Assembly (NCBI GenBank): GCA_947575605.1
Contig: CANPNZ010000005.1
Location: 1 to 64,000, forward strand
Reading direction: 5' to 3'
DNA length: 64,000 nucleotides
Origin: an uncultured Clostridium sp.
GTDB taxonomy: Bacteria; Bacillota; Clostridia; TANB77; CAG-508
Made by a program: the position numbers and the translations under genes. Below the pieces are notes generated by a model. It saw only the letters and a list, made by a program, of their open reading frames with translations, ran no database searches and had not been told where the DNA came from. Positions 45,733 through 53,538 of the stretch are shown here, piece by piece. Position 1 is the first letter of the stretch. Each line of letters begins with the position of its first letter.

Positions 45733-46197
45733 TTAAACCAAAGTCATACTTTGTGTATTAAATATCAAGAATATGATACCGACTAAAATAGAAGCAGAAA
45801 TACCAAATACTAAAACAGGACCCGCAACGGTGAACATCTTTCCACCAACTCCCATAACGTATCCTTCTGATTTATATTCCATAGCAGGTGACACAATTGA
45901 ATTGGCAAATCCAGTAATCGGAACTAAAGAACCAGCACCCGCAAATTTGCCTATTTTATTAAATAAATTCAGACCAGTTAAAAAAGCAGAAATTCCAATT
46001 AATAAAATGGAAACAATTGTACCAGATGTTTGCGTATCAAAACCTCTTTCTTTACATATATTAAGAATAACTTGTCCAATGGTACAAATTAATCCACCAA
46101 CCCAAAAGGCATTGAAGCAATTTTTTAAAATAGGAGAGTTGGGAGATTTTTTATCCACATATTCTTGATAAGTTTGTTTTGTTTCTAATGGATCCAT
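45733..46197 (-). CDS. spoVAC: stage V sporulation protein AC
   Basis: Mechanosensitive channel-like membrane subunit of the SpoVA complex. 154 residues with an N-terminal polar stretch and about four to five helices; the AGAGSLVPITGFANSIVSPAMEYKSEG block is diagnostic. First spoVA gene in this cluster; spoVAA/AB are absent, which is normal in Clostridia. AGGAGGT site. Confidence 0.95.
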   Translation of the reverse strand: MDPLETKQTYQEYVDKKSPNSPILKNCFNAFWVGGLICTIGQVILNICKERGFDTQTSGTIVSILLIGISAFLTGLNLFNKIGKFAGAGSLVPITGFANSIVSPAMEYKSEGYVMGVGGKMFTVAGPVLVFGISASILVGIIFLIFNTQSMTLV

Positions 46198-46210
46198 TTA
46201 TACTACCTCC

Positions 46211-46429
46211 TTAATTTTTGTTTCTATTCAAATCAAGTGTAAAACTAATATCCAAATCAACAAAATATTCTAAAATTTTGTCTCCATCAATACTAGCTCT
46301 TTGCTCTAAAATTTTTACTTCTGATAAATAATCAATTGTCTTTGAAGCTTCAGCAATTGCTTTTACAATGGCATCTTTCCAAGAAACTGTTGAATTACCA
46401 GTTATGATTAAATGTTTTTTTATATCCAT
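46211..46429 (-). CDS. dodecin family protein
   Basis: 72 residues, flavin-binding dodecamer-forming family. The TGNSTVSWKDAIVKAIAEASKTI segment matches the dodecin pattern (SWEDAV-x-A-x-EASKT), with a C-terminal beta strand ending in VDLDISFTLDL. ATG 46429 has GGAGG six bases upstream; the track start is two codons earlier. It lies 13 bases upstream of spoVAC on the same strand and may be expressed with it in sporulation, which would be an unusual context. Confidence 0.85.
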   Translation of the reverse strand: MDIKKHLIITGNSTVSWKDAIVKAIAEASKTIDYLSEVKILEQRASIDGDKILEYFVDLDISFTLDLNRNKN

Positions 46430-46450
46430 AATCAACCTCCAAAAAATCTT

Positions 46451-46534
46451 TTACAAGTATCTTTTCCAAGAATTAGAAAAAATATACAAAACCAGTAGAA
46501 ATTTTTTGTAAAAAATTATATAATTCGATTGCAT
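46451..46534 (-). CDS. possible leader peptide upstream of dodecin
   Basis: CTGGAGGAAAAACC precedes an ATG at 46534 and a 27-codon ORF (MQSNYIIFYKKFLLVLYIFS start), ending 21 bases before the dodecin start. Good ribosome site but very short; could be a leader peptide, a small hydrophobic protein or chance. Confidence 0.3.
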   Translation of the reverse strand: MQSNYIIFYKKFLLVLYIFSNSWKRYL

Positions 46535-46714
46535 GGTTTTTCCTCCAGAAAAGAAGGTATTACTTATTGGTAGGCGTGGTTAATGCTCGCACAGCTGAGG
46601 AAATCCCAAAAATCATAAAAAATCATAGAAAGTAAAGAGATTGCAAATAAACTTAGGAAACCAATGGCAACAGAAAAGTAAAAAAGTTGCCAAATACTTG
46701 TAAACCAATACAGA

Positions 46715-46748
46715 AAATTGCCAAAAAGGTCCGTCCCCAATGGCACAG
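46715..46748. repeat. solo arm of GGGGACGG repeat
   Basis: TTGCCAAAAAGGTCCGTCCC continues into CAATGGCACAGA, directly preceding the rsmB ribosome binding site. Confidence 0.85.
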
Positions 46749-46759
46749 AAGGGAGAAAA

Positions 46760-48121
46760 ATGATAGATAAGGTAAGAGAAATAGCACTAAAGGTATTGTA
46801 TGAAGTGGATAAAAGCGATGCTTATTCTAATATTGCATTGGATGAAGCATTGAACAAAGCAAGAAAAGAAAAAATGGATATTACCCAGCGAGATATTGGA
46901 TTTATTTCTGAAATTGTGTATGGCACCATTTCTTGGAGATTGACAATTGACGAAATTATTAAAAAATATGCTACCATTAAAATTAAAAAAATTTCACTTT
47001 GGATTTTAAATATATTAAGAATGAGTATATATCAGATATTGTTTTTAGATAGAGTGCCTAAATCAGCAGCTGTTAATGAAGGAGTTAATCTGGCGAAAAG
47101 GTACGGACATAAGGCTAGTAGCAATTTTGTAAATGCTATTTTACGAAAGGTAGAGAAGAAGGATTTTGAAGATTTTTTTACCATAGAAAATGAGATAGAA
47201 AGAATTAGTAAAACCAATTCTATGCCAAGCTGGATCGTAGAAAAATTGCTTCAGGATCATTCCGTTGAGCAAGTGGAGAAAATTTGCCAGAATGGTAATG
47301 TAAAACCACAACTGCATGTAAGGGTTAATTCTTTAAAGATTGATAATCAAGAATTAAGACAAAGATTAGAAAAAGAAGGAATCCAGGTACAACAAGCAGA
47401 TAGGGACGATTTTTTAGTGTTAGAGGGAGCCAAGAATATAGAAGGGAAAAATACTTTTAAAGAAGGGTTATTTACCGTTCAAGATGAAGCAGCAGGATTG
47501 ATCCCATTCCTATTAAATCCCAAACCAAATGAAAAAGTATTGGATGCTTGTAGTAGTCCAGGCGGTAAAACAACCTATATGGCAGAAAAAATGAAAAATC
47601 AAGGACAAATTATCGCTTGGGATTTACATGAACATAGAGTGAAGTTAGTAGAAAAAACAGCACATAGATTAGGAATTGAAATTATTAAAACAGAAGTAAA
47701 GGATGCTAGTCAATATGAAGAACAATATAAAGAAACATTTGATAAGATATTACTAGATGTTCCATGCTTAGGGATAGGAGTTATTAAGAGAAAACCAGAC
47801 ATTAAATGGAAAAGAAAAAAAGAAGATTTAGAAGAAATTACAAAAATACAACAAAACATACTACAAAATTGCTCTCAATATTTGAAAGTAGGAGGGGAAT
47901 TGGTGTATTCTACTTGTAGTATTCTAAAAGAAGAAAATGAAAAGATAATTGAACAATTTTTGGCAAAGAACAAAACATTTGAAATAGTGAATCTGGATTG
48001 TATAAAAGAAGATTTTTTCGAAAAAAATGTCGAAAAAGAAAAATTTATACAGATTTATCCTAATGAGAAAACAGATGGATTTTTTATTTGTAAGTTGCGA
48101 AAAATACAAGCAAAATGCTAG
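46760..48121 (+). CDS. rsmB: 16S rRNA (cytosine-C5) methyltransferase RsmB/Sun
   Basis: SAM-dependent enzyme methylating C967-type cytosine of 16S rRNA. 453 residues: N-terminal NusB-like RNA-binding domain (about 1-140), then the Rossmann methyltransferase with motif I VLDACSSPGGKTTYMAE, motif IV LLDVPCLGIGVIKRKPD (with the proline-cysteine), and motif VI YSTCSILKEENE with the catalytic cysteine. ATG 46760 follows GGGAGA; the track start lies in the repeat. Confidence 0.95.
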   Translation: MIDKVREIALKVLYEVDKSDAYSNIALDEALNKARKEKMDITQRDIGFISEIVYGTISWRLTIDEIIKKYATIKIKKISLWILNILRMSIYQILFLDRVPKSAAVNEGVNLAKRYGHKASSNFVNAILRKVEKKDFEDFFTIENEIERISKTNSMPSWIVEKLLQDHSVEQVEKICQNGNVKPQLHVRVNSLKIDNQELRQRLEKEGIQVQQADRDDFLVLEGAKNIEGKNTFKEGLFTVQDEAAGLIPFLLNPKPNEKVLDACSSPGGKTTYMAEKMKNQGQIIAWDLHEHRVKLVEKTAHRLGIEIIKTEVKDASQYEEQYKETFDKILLDVPCLGIGVIKRKPDIKWKRKKEDLEEITKIQQNILQNCSQYLKVGGELVYSTCSILKEENEKIIEQFLAKNKTFEIVNLDCIKEDFFEKNVEKEKFIQIYPNEKTDGFFICKLRKIQAKC

Positions 48122-48150
48122 TGTTACAAAAGTGTTACATTTTTGTTACA
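48122..48150 (+). promoter_or_regulatory. three TGTTACA repeats spaced 11 bp
   Basis: TGTTACA occurs at 48122, 48133 and 48144, one per helical turn, starting just after the rsmB stop codon and ending 16 bases before the -35 of the pilus operon. This is an array typical of a transcription factor binding region. Confidence 0.6.
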
Positions 48151-48165
48151 AGTGTATTAAATGTA

Positions 48166-48193
48166 TTGACATTTTGGCAAATAAAGATAAAAT
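48166..48193 (+). promoter_or_regulatory. promoter of the type IV pilus operon
   Basis: TTGACA (48166-48171), 16-base spacer, TAAAAT (48188-48193), about 93 bases before the first gene. Confidence 0.7.
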
Positions 48194-48286
48194 ATAAATA
48201 TATTTGAAGAACTGTGTAAATTATTCAAGTATGGATTTTGTAAATTTGTAAAAAATAAAAATATATCAATTAAAAAGGAGAAAACA

Positions 48287-49915
48287 ATGGCGAATGGAAG
48301 TTGCTTAGGGCTATATATTGAAGAACATTTAATTAAATATGCAAAAGTTTCAAAAGATCATGATAAAGTGAAAGTAGATGCATTTGGCTTAATGTTTTAT
48401 GATAAATTAGGGGAAGCAATTGCACAAATTATTCAGGAAACTTATAGTCAAAAAACACCAATTAGTATTAACCTATCAGAAGAAATGTACAATTATTTTG
48501 ATATGTTTGCTTTATTAACCAAAAATGACTTACAAAAAGCCATTAAAACAGAATTTGACTCCTATTGTGCTGAAAAAGGATACAATCCAAATGTATTTGA
48601 AAGCAGATATGCTATCGTTGGAAATCAGGATGAAAGAGAAAAAATAAGAGTTATCCATGTAGCAGAAAATAAAATTGAATTAAACAAACAAATACAACAA
48701 ATAGAAGGTTATAAATTAGCTAGTATTTCACCAATTTCTATGGCAATTCCTAATTTAATTGATATCGAAAAGCATGAAAATGCTTTAATTGTCAACATAG
48801 AGGATACAACAACTGTAACGACTATATTGGACGACAAAATTTATAACATTGATAAAATAGAAGAAGGAAGCAAAGACTTTTTAACAAAAATCAATCTAAA
48901 AGAAAATTCGTATCTAAAAGCTTATGAAATTTGTAAAAATACAACCATTTATACATCAGAAGGAAGAGAACTACAAGAAGAACAATCTACCTATTTAGAA
49001 GACATTATGCCAACCCTATATAATATAGTGGGAAATGTAAGAAGTATTATAAGAGAAAATGGCGACAGAATTAAAAAAGTTTACATTACAGGAACCGCTG
49101 CCTTAATCAATAATATTGATTTATATTTCCAAGAATATTTAGAAGAGGTAGACTGCGAAATATTAAAACCATATTTTATCCAATCCACAGCAGGTGATAT
49201 TAGTATTAAAGATTACATCGAAGTAAATTCTGCTATATCTTTAGGAATGATGGGAATAGGAGAAGGTATTAGTGGAATGAACTTTAAAAGTCAGACACTA
49301 GCTGATAAAATTCCAGATTGGTTAAAAATAGAGGTAGGAGGAAATGAGAATACTAAGTTAAAACATGGTGCAAGCAATATGTTTACTTGGGATTTAGGAC
49401 AACCCTTTGATAAAACAGAAACAGGATTACTTAGAATAGCAATAGCTTTAATCCTATTAGTTGTTATGTATTCTGCATTTTCTGGATTGTTAGCGAATCA
49501 AATGAATAAAAAAACTGGGCAGGCTCAAGAATCTATTACCACTACCAATGATCAAATTGGGTTAGCAAAAACAGACAATGAAAAAATCAACAGTAAAATT
49601 AACGAGTACACAAATATGATAAAAAATTTAGAAGAGGCCAATAACAGACTTACCGATCGAAATAAAACTAGAAATGCCATCCCTAATTTATTAAATCAAA
49701 TCATGTCAATTGTACCAGAAAATGTACAATTAACTTCAATTGAGAATACCAGCAGTACTCACATTATAATTAATGCACAATCTAATAAATATGAACAATT
49801 AGGTTATTTTGTAGCAAAAATGAAAACAGAAGTAATTTTGACAAATATCATTTCAACAGCAGGTCAAAAAGATAATAATGTAGTTAGTATTAAAATAGAA
49901 GGAGATTTGCCATGA
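48287..49915 (+). CDS. pilM: PilM-PilN fusion, type IV pilus inner-membrane assembly protein
   Basis: 542 residues. Residues 1-350 resemble PilM, the actin-like cytoplasmic ring protein (opening GLYIEEHLIKYAKVSKDH; KKVYITGTAALINNI). Residues about 385-405 are a membrane helix (LLRIAIALILLVVMYSAF), followed by a coiled coil and a ferredoxin-like domain, the layout of PilN. In most systems these are two genes that bind each other via the PilN N-terminus; here they are one chain. Its stop overlaps the next gene's start (ATGA). Confidence 0.8.
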   Translation: MANGSCLGLYIEEHLIKYAKVSKDHDKVKVDAFGLMFYDKLGEAIAQIIQETYSQKTPISINLSEEMYNYFDMFALLTKNDLQKAIKTEFDSYCAEKGYNPNVFESRYAIVGNQDEREKIRVIHVAENKIELNKQIQQIEGYKLASISPISMAIPNLIDIEKHENALIVNIEDTTTVTTILDDKIYNIDKIEEGSKDFLTKINLKENSYLKAYEICKNTTIYTSEGRELQEEQSTYLEDIMPTLYNIVGNVRSIIRENGDRIKKVYITGTAALINNIDLYFQEYLEEVDCEILKPYFIQSTAGDISIKDYIEVNSAISLGMMGIGEGISGMNFKSQTLADKIPDWLKIEVGGNENTKLKHGASNMFTWDLGQPFDKTETGLLRIAIALILLVVMYSAFSGLLANQMNKKTGQAQESITTTNDQIGLAKTDNEKINSKINEYTNMIKNLEEANNRLTDRNKTRNAIPNLLNQIMSIVPENVQLTSIENTSSTHIIINAQSNKYEQLGYFVAKMKTEVILTNIISTAGQKDNNVVSIKIEGDLP

Positions 49916-50658
49916 AAAAATTATTAATGTTAATTCTAATTGGATTATTATTAATACTTTCTATCTATATAGTAGTTAGCGGATTTGAAGTAGGAAATAT
50001 AGAAGTTCTAAGCTATATGGGAATTCAACAAAAAAATAAAGAACTAAATGGAAAAATTCAAGAAGCTAGCAAATTAGCTGAAAAAGATTATAGACAAACC
50101 GTTAGTACAGTAGAAGAAAGTAGTAAAAAATTAGAACAAACTAAAAAAGAATATGATGATATAACAGTGATTAGTTCCGATGGTAGTATGGATGCAGCCG
50201 GACAATTAGAAAGATATGAGATAGAAACATTATGGGTTAAATTAGGAAATTATGCTACCAGTGAAGGTGCTGTTGTACGAATTGATATTGTTCGAGGCAA
50301 TACAAGTAGTACCTATAATCTAAAATTCACAGTAAATGGAAGCTATATTTCTATTACTGATTTTATATCTGACATTGAAAATGATAGTACCTTAGGATTT
50401 AAAATAGAAGATTTTAAAATGGTACCATCTGGAGATACTTTACAAGCAACCTTTATTTGTAAAGAAATTGCGATTAAAGAAGTTTCAGAAACCAGTAATC
50501 CAAATGTGGGATTACCAGAAAATAAAGACAATACAACCAATACTGCTAACGGTGGCAATACAACTAATACAAACAAGACGACTAATGCTACCAATACAGC
50601 AGGTGGAAATAACACAGCTACATCGAATACCACAAATACACCGAATGTAGCACGATAA
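49912..50658 (+). CDS. pilO: PilO-like type IV pilus assembly protein with Asn/Thr-rich tail
   Basis: 248 residues: an N-terminal membrane helix (about 4-24), a coiled coil (about 45-85, KELNGKIQEASKLAEKDYRQ), a ferredoxin-like domain, and a 45-residue Asn/Thr/Gly tail (NTANGGNTTNTNKTTNATNT). Position after PilMN and domain layout indicate PilO. The tail could be an extracytoplasmic linker, possibly glycosylated. Overlaps pilMN by four bases. Confidence 0.72.
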   Translation: MKKLLMLILIGLLLILSIYIVVSGFEVGNIEVLSYMGIQQKNKELNGKIQEASKLAEKDYRQTVSTVEESSKKLEQTKKEYDDITVISSDGSMDAAGQLERYEIETLWVKLGNYATSEGAVVRIDIVRGNTSSTYNLKFTVNGSYISITDFISDIENDSTLGFKIEDFKMVPSGDTLQATFICKEIAIKEVSETSNPNVGLPENKDNTTNTANGGNTTNTNKTTNATNTAGGNNTATSNTTNTPNVAR

Positions 50659-50676
50659 AAAGGAAAGGGGGATAAT

Positions 50677-51171
50677 ATGGCTAAAACAATTATAAAAGAA
50701 TTAATTATTGCCTTATTGTTATGTTTAGCTATCCTTTTATTGTTAGGAATTTTATTATATGAGTATGTTCCTATGACAAAGACAATACCGAATCCTGTTT
50801 CTTATACAACACCAGAAAATGTGAAAAAAGAGTTGGCAGAAGCGGAGGGAGTAGATGAAAACCAAATTATTATGACTTATGAGGTTGATTCTACTGACTT
50901 AAATAATTATAAAAATATACAAAATTATAAACCAGGAAAAGCCAATCCATTTTCTTCGTATGAAACCACAGGAACCAATACGACAACTGCCAATGGGACA
51001 ACAAGTAATACGAACGCAGGAACAGCAACATCGGGAACAACAGGAAATGGAAATACAACTACCAATAGTGGTACGACTTCAAATGATACAAATGGTACTT
51101 CTAGCACTTCTACACAAGAAAATACCACAACGTCTGGAGGACAATTCTTCCAAGATAAGGGTACCAAATAA
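50677..51171 (+). CDS. membrane protein with Thr/Asn/Gly-rich tail in the pilus operon
   Basis: 164 residues; an N-terminal membrane helix (about 5-28, IIALLLCLAILLLLGILLYE), a short polar region, then about 65 residues of Thr/Ser/Asn/Gly low complexity (TTGNGNTTTNSGTTSN). Size and position suggest an alignment-complex accessory (PilP-like position) but no family sequence is recognised. RBS AAAGGGGG. Low-complexity tails like that of the neighbour suggest shared wall-spanning function. Confidence 0.6.
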   Translation: MAKTIIKELIIALLLCLAILLLLGILLYEYVPMTKTIPNPVSYTTPENVKKELAEAEGVDENQIIMTYEVDSTDLNNYKNIQNYKPGKANPFSSYETTGTNTTTANGTTSNTNAGTATSGTTGNGNTTTNSGTTSNDTNGTSSTSTQENTTTSGGQFFQDKGTK

Positions 51172-51254
51172 TTAAGTTTTTAACATTATATGATAGCTCA
51201 TATAATTCAAAATATATTTTATATATTCAAAAGAAAAAAGAAAAGGAGGAAACA

Positions 51255-51695
51255 ATGATGATGAAAAAACAAAACGGTATTACATTAATCGCTTTAGTTA
51301 TCACAATTATTGTATTATTAATTTTAGCTGGGGTGTCTATTGCTATGCTTACAGGTGATAATGGAATTTTGACAAAAGCAAAAATATCTGGAGAAGAGAC
51401 AAGAATAGCGGAAATTAAAGAAGCAATAAGCTTAGCAGCATCTACTATTATGGCAGATCAAATAGATCCAACCGTAACTACCCCAAAAGAAATGAATTAT
51501 GAAAACATAGCGATTCAAGTTAAAGCTGATAATGCTAGTTCAAATGCCCGAGATATTGAGGGAGGTATAGAATATACCTATGGTGGAAAAACTTATAATG
51601 TAAAATTTCCATTTATAACAAAAGATTCAAAAAATATTGGAGTAAATACAAATGATGATACAACATTTATTATTGAATTAAAGCCAACAGAATAA
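51255..51695 (+). CDS. type IV pilin-like protein (prepilin)
   Basis: 146 residues, most likely the major pilin. The prepilin signal is KKQNG followed by ITLIALVITIIVLLILAGVS, with cleavage after the glycine. Residue +5 of the mature protein is Ala, not the Glu found in most type IV pilins. A stable hairpin follows the stop codon, compatible with higher mRNA stability for an abundant product. AGGAGG site. Confidence 0.85.
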   Translation: MMMKKQNGITLIALVITIIVLLILAGVSIAMLTGDNGILTKAKISGEETRIAEIKEAISLAASTIMADQIDPTVTTPKEMNYENIAIQVKADNASSNARDIEGGIEYTYGGKTYNVKFPFITKDSKNIGVNTNDDTTFIIELKPTE

Positions 51696-51703
51696 AAAAG
51701 AAA

Positions 51704-51738
51704 TTTAGCCATACGCACACCACGTGTGTATGGCTAAA
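51704..51738 (+). other. stable hairpin after the pilin gene
   Basis: TTTAGCCATAC pairs with GTATGGCTAAA with further inner pairing. No T-run follows, so it is more like an mRNA-protecting hairpin than a terminator. Confidence 0.65.
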
Positions 51739-51766
51739 ATTAAAAATAAGCAAAAGAGGAGAAACA

Positions 51767-52585
51767 ATGAACCTAACATTTTACATACTAATATTTATCA
51801 TAGGAACCTTATTTGGAAGTTTCTATACACTAGCCGTTTATAGAATTCCGAAAAGACAGGATATCGTACATACCCATTCATATTGTCCTAATTGTAATCA
51901 CAAATTAGGCTTTTTAGACTTAATACCAATCATTAGTTATGTATTTTTGAAGGGGAAATGTAGATATTGCAAAAACAAAATAAGACCACGTTATCTAATT
52001 TTAGAAATATTATCAGGCATACTATTTGTAGGAATAGCGTATGTCATGAAATTCAACTTTGAAACTTTAAATGCCATCAAAATAGCTGAATTTTGTTTTA
52101 TGGTTTTGTATCTAACATTCATTATATTAGTAGCAGGAATAGACAAAGAAAACCGAAAAATAGATAAAATGGTATCTGTATATGGAATTGTAATATCTAT
52201 TATGTATATGGTATATCTATACATAGTAGAACAAACTAATATTTATAGATATGGTATATACTTAATTTGTTACATAATTGTTTTGTTATTGGATACGATA
52301 ACACTTAAAAAATATGCCAAAAACAGTTATGTCACAGGAATCTTATTAATGATTCTTACCATGATAATCTTTACAGGGGAATATATAACAGAAAATGCCA
52401 TCATTTTTACACTGTTAGCCATTTCTCTATACCTATTAATGAATAAAATAAGTGAAAGAAAAAAGAGAAAGAAACATATAGAAGAACAAATTACAAATAA
52501 GCTAAGTATTGGATTATTCTTAGGAACTTTCAATGTTTTAATGTTAATGTTAGTTCTATTTATCACAAATTATAGAGGAGTTTAA
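51767..52585 (+). CDS. pilD: prepilin peptidase (A24 family) with atypical second catalytic motif
   Basis: 272 residues, about eight helices. The N-terminal domain has the four-cysteine zinc site (YCPNCNHKLGF and CRYCKNKIRPRY) and the first catalytic aspartate region (AGIDKENRKID). The usual second motif GxGDxK is not found; the expected position reads LLLDTITLKKYAK. It would cleave and methylate prepilins encoded around it if active. Confidence 0.82.
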   Translation: MNLTFYILIFIIGTLFGSFYTLAVYRIPKRQDIVHTHSYCPNCNHKLGFLDLIPIISYVFLKGKCRYCKNKIRPRYLILEILSGILFVGIAYVMKFNFETLNAIKIAEFCFMVLYLTFIILVAGIDKENRKIDKMVSVYGIVISIMYMVYLYIVEQTNIYRYGIYLICYIIVLLLDTITLKKYAKNSYVTGILLMILTMIIFTGEYITENAIIFTLLAISLYLLMNKISERKKRKKHIEEQITNKLSIGLFLGTFNVLMLMLVLFITNYRGV

Positions 52586-52586
52586 T

Positions 52587-52988
52587 ATGAATGTGAAAAG
52601 TGAAAAAGGATATACAGGAGTGGATATAGCTATTTCCATTGTAGTATTATTTATATTTGTATCTTTAATTGCGATGTTATCTTATCATTTAAATAGTTCT
52701 GCCAAAGAAATAGAATTAAAAGCACAAGCAACAGAAATAGCAGTAGGAGAAATAGAAAAATTAAAAAATGAGAGTTTTGATAGGATAGACGAAAGAAACA
52801 CTCCTGAAATATCTGAAATACCAGAGCAACGAGGATTTTATAAAAATATTCAGGTAGAAGATTATGCAGACATAGAGTCTAACAAAGATAGAGGGATTGT
52901 AAAAAGAGTAATCGTAACCATTCAATATAACTATAAAAAGACACCTCAAAAAATAGAGCTTTCAACCATTATATCAAAGGAGAATTAG
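52587..52988 (+). CDS. minor pilin-like protein
   Basis: 133 residues. Prepilin-type start KSEKG followed by YTGVDIAISIVVLFIFVSLIA; the +5 position is Asp in place of Glu. A single N-terminal helix and a small globular C-terminus. Immediately after pilD (one base gap) and followed after one base by another pilin-like gene, so translationally coupled. Confidence 0.75.
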   Translation: MNVKSEKGYTGVDIAISIVVLFIFVSLIAMLSYHLNSSAKEIELKAQATEIAVGEIEKLKNESFDRIDERNTPEISEIPEQRGFYKNIQVEDYADIESNKDRGIVKRVIVTIQYNYKKTPQKIELSTIISKEN

Positions 52989-52989
52989 T

Positions 52990-53436
52990 ATGAAATCGGA
53001 AAAAGGAATTACCGTTACTTCCTTAATTATATATGTTATTGCATTAACCGTTGTAGTTGCTAGTATAGCTATGCTTAGTACCTACTTTTATCGAAATACA
53101 TCAGCGGTAACAGGTAATATCAATCCCATAACAGAATACACAAAATTTAATACTTTTTTTTCAGAAGAAGTCAACCATAGTAACATCAAAGTATTGGAAT
53201 GTAAGCAAGAGGGAGAAGAGGGAGAAGACAATTATATTGTATTTGATAATGGTGTACAATACACATTTATAGAAAAAAATGAAGCAATTTACAAAGATAA
53301 AGTAAAAATATGTACTTATGTAAAAGAATGTTCTTTTACCCATAAAATACAAAATGGAAAAGATGTAGTAACAGTTAGTATTACAATGGAAAATTCAACA
53401 GAACCGAAAATAATAGATTATACTTTAAAAAATTAG
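52990..53436 (+). CDS. minor pilin-like protein
   Basis: 148 residues. Prepilin-type start KSEKG followed by ITVTSLIIYVIALTVVVASI; +5 is Ser. The globular part contains two cysteines (CKQEG and CTYVKEC). Probably a tip or priming minor pilin. Starts one base after the previous stop; then a 102-base gap precedes pilB. Confidence 0.75.
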   Translation: MKSEKGITVTSLIIYVIALTVVVASIAMLSTYFYRNTSAVTGNINPITEYTKFNTFFSEEVNHSNIKVLECKQEGEEGEDNYIVFDNGVQYTFIEKNEAIYKDKVKICTYVKECSFTHKIQNGKDVVTVSITMENSTEPKIIDYTLKN

Positions 53437-53538
53437 TAAAATTATGTAATTAAAGAAATGGCAACAAAAAGCAAGCAAATTATAGTATAATAAAAAGGAA
53501 AGATACAAAAGAAACTTCAAATAGAAGGGAGAAAAAAC

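Noticed and set aside
46564-46746. 60-aa minus-strand ORF upstream of dodecin
   Set aside because: It begins inside the GGGGACGG repeat arm, like the ORF at 26374-26562, and lacks an RBS.
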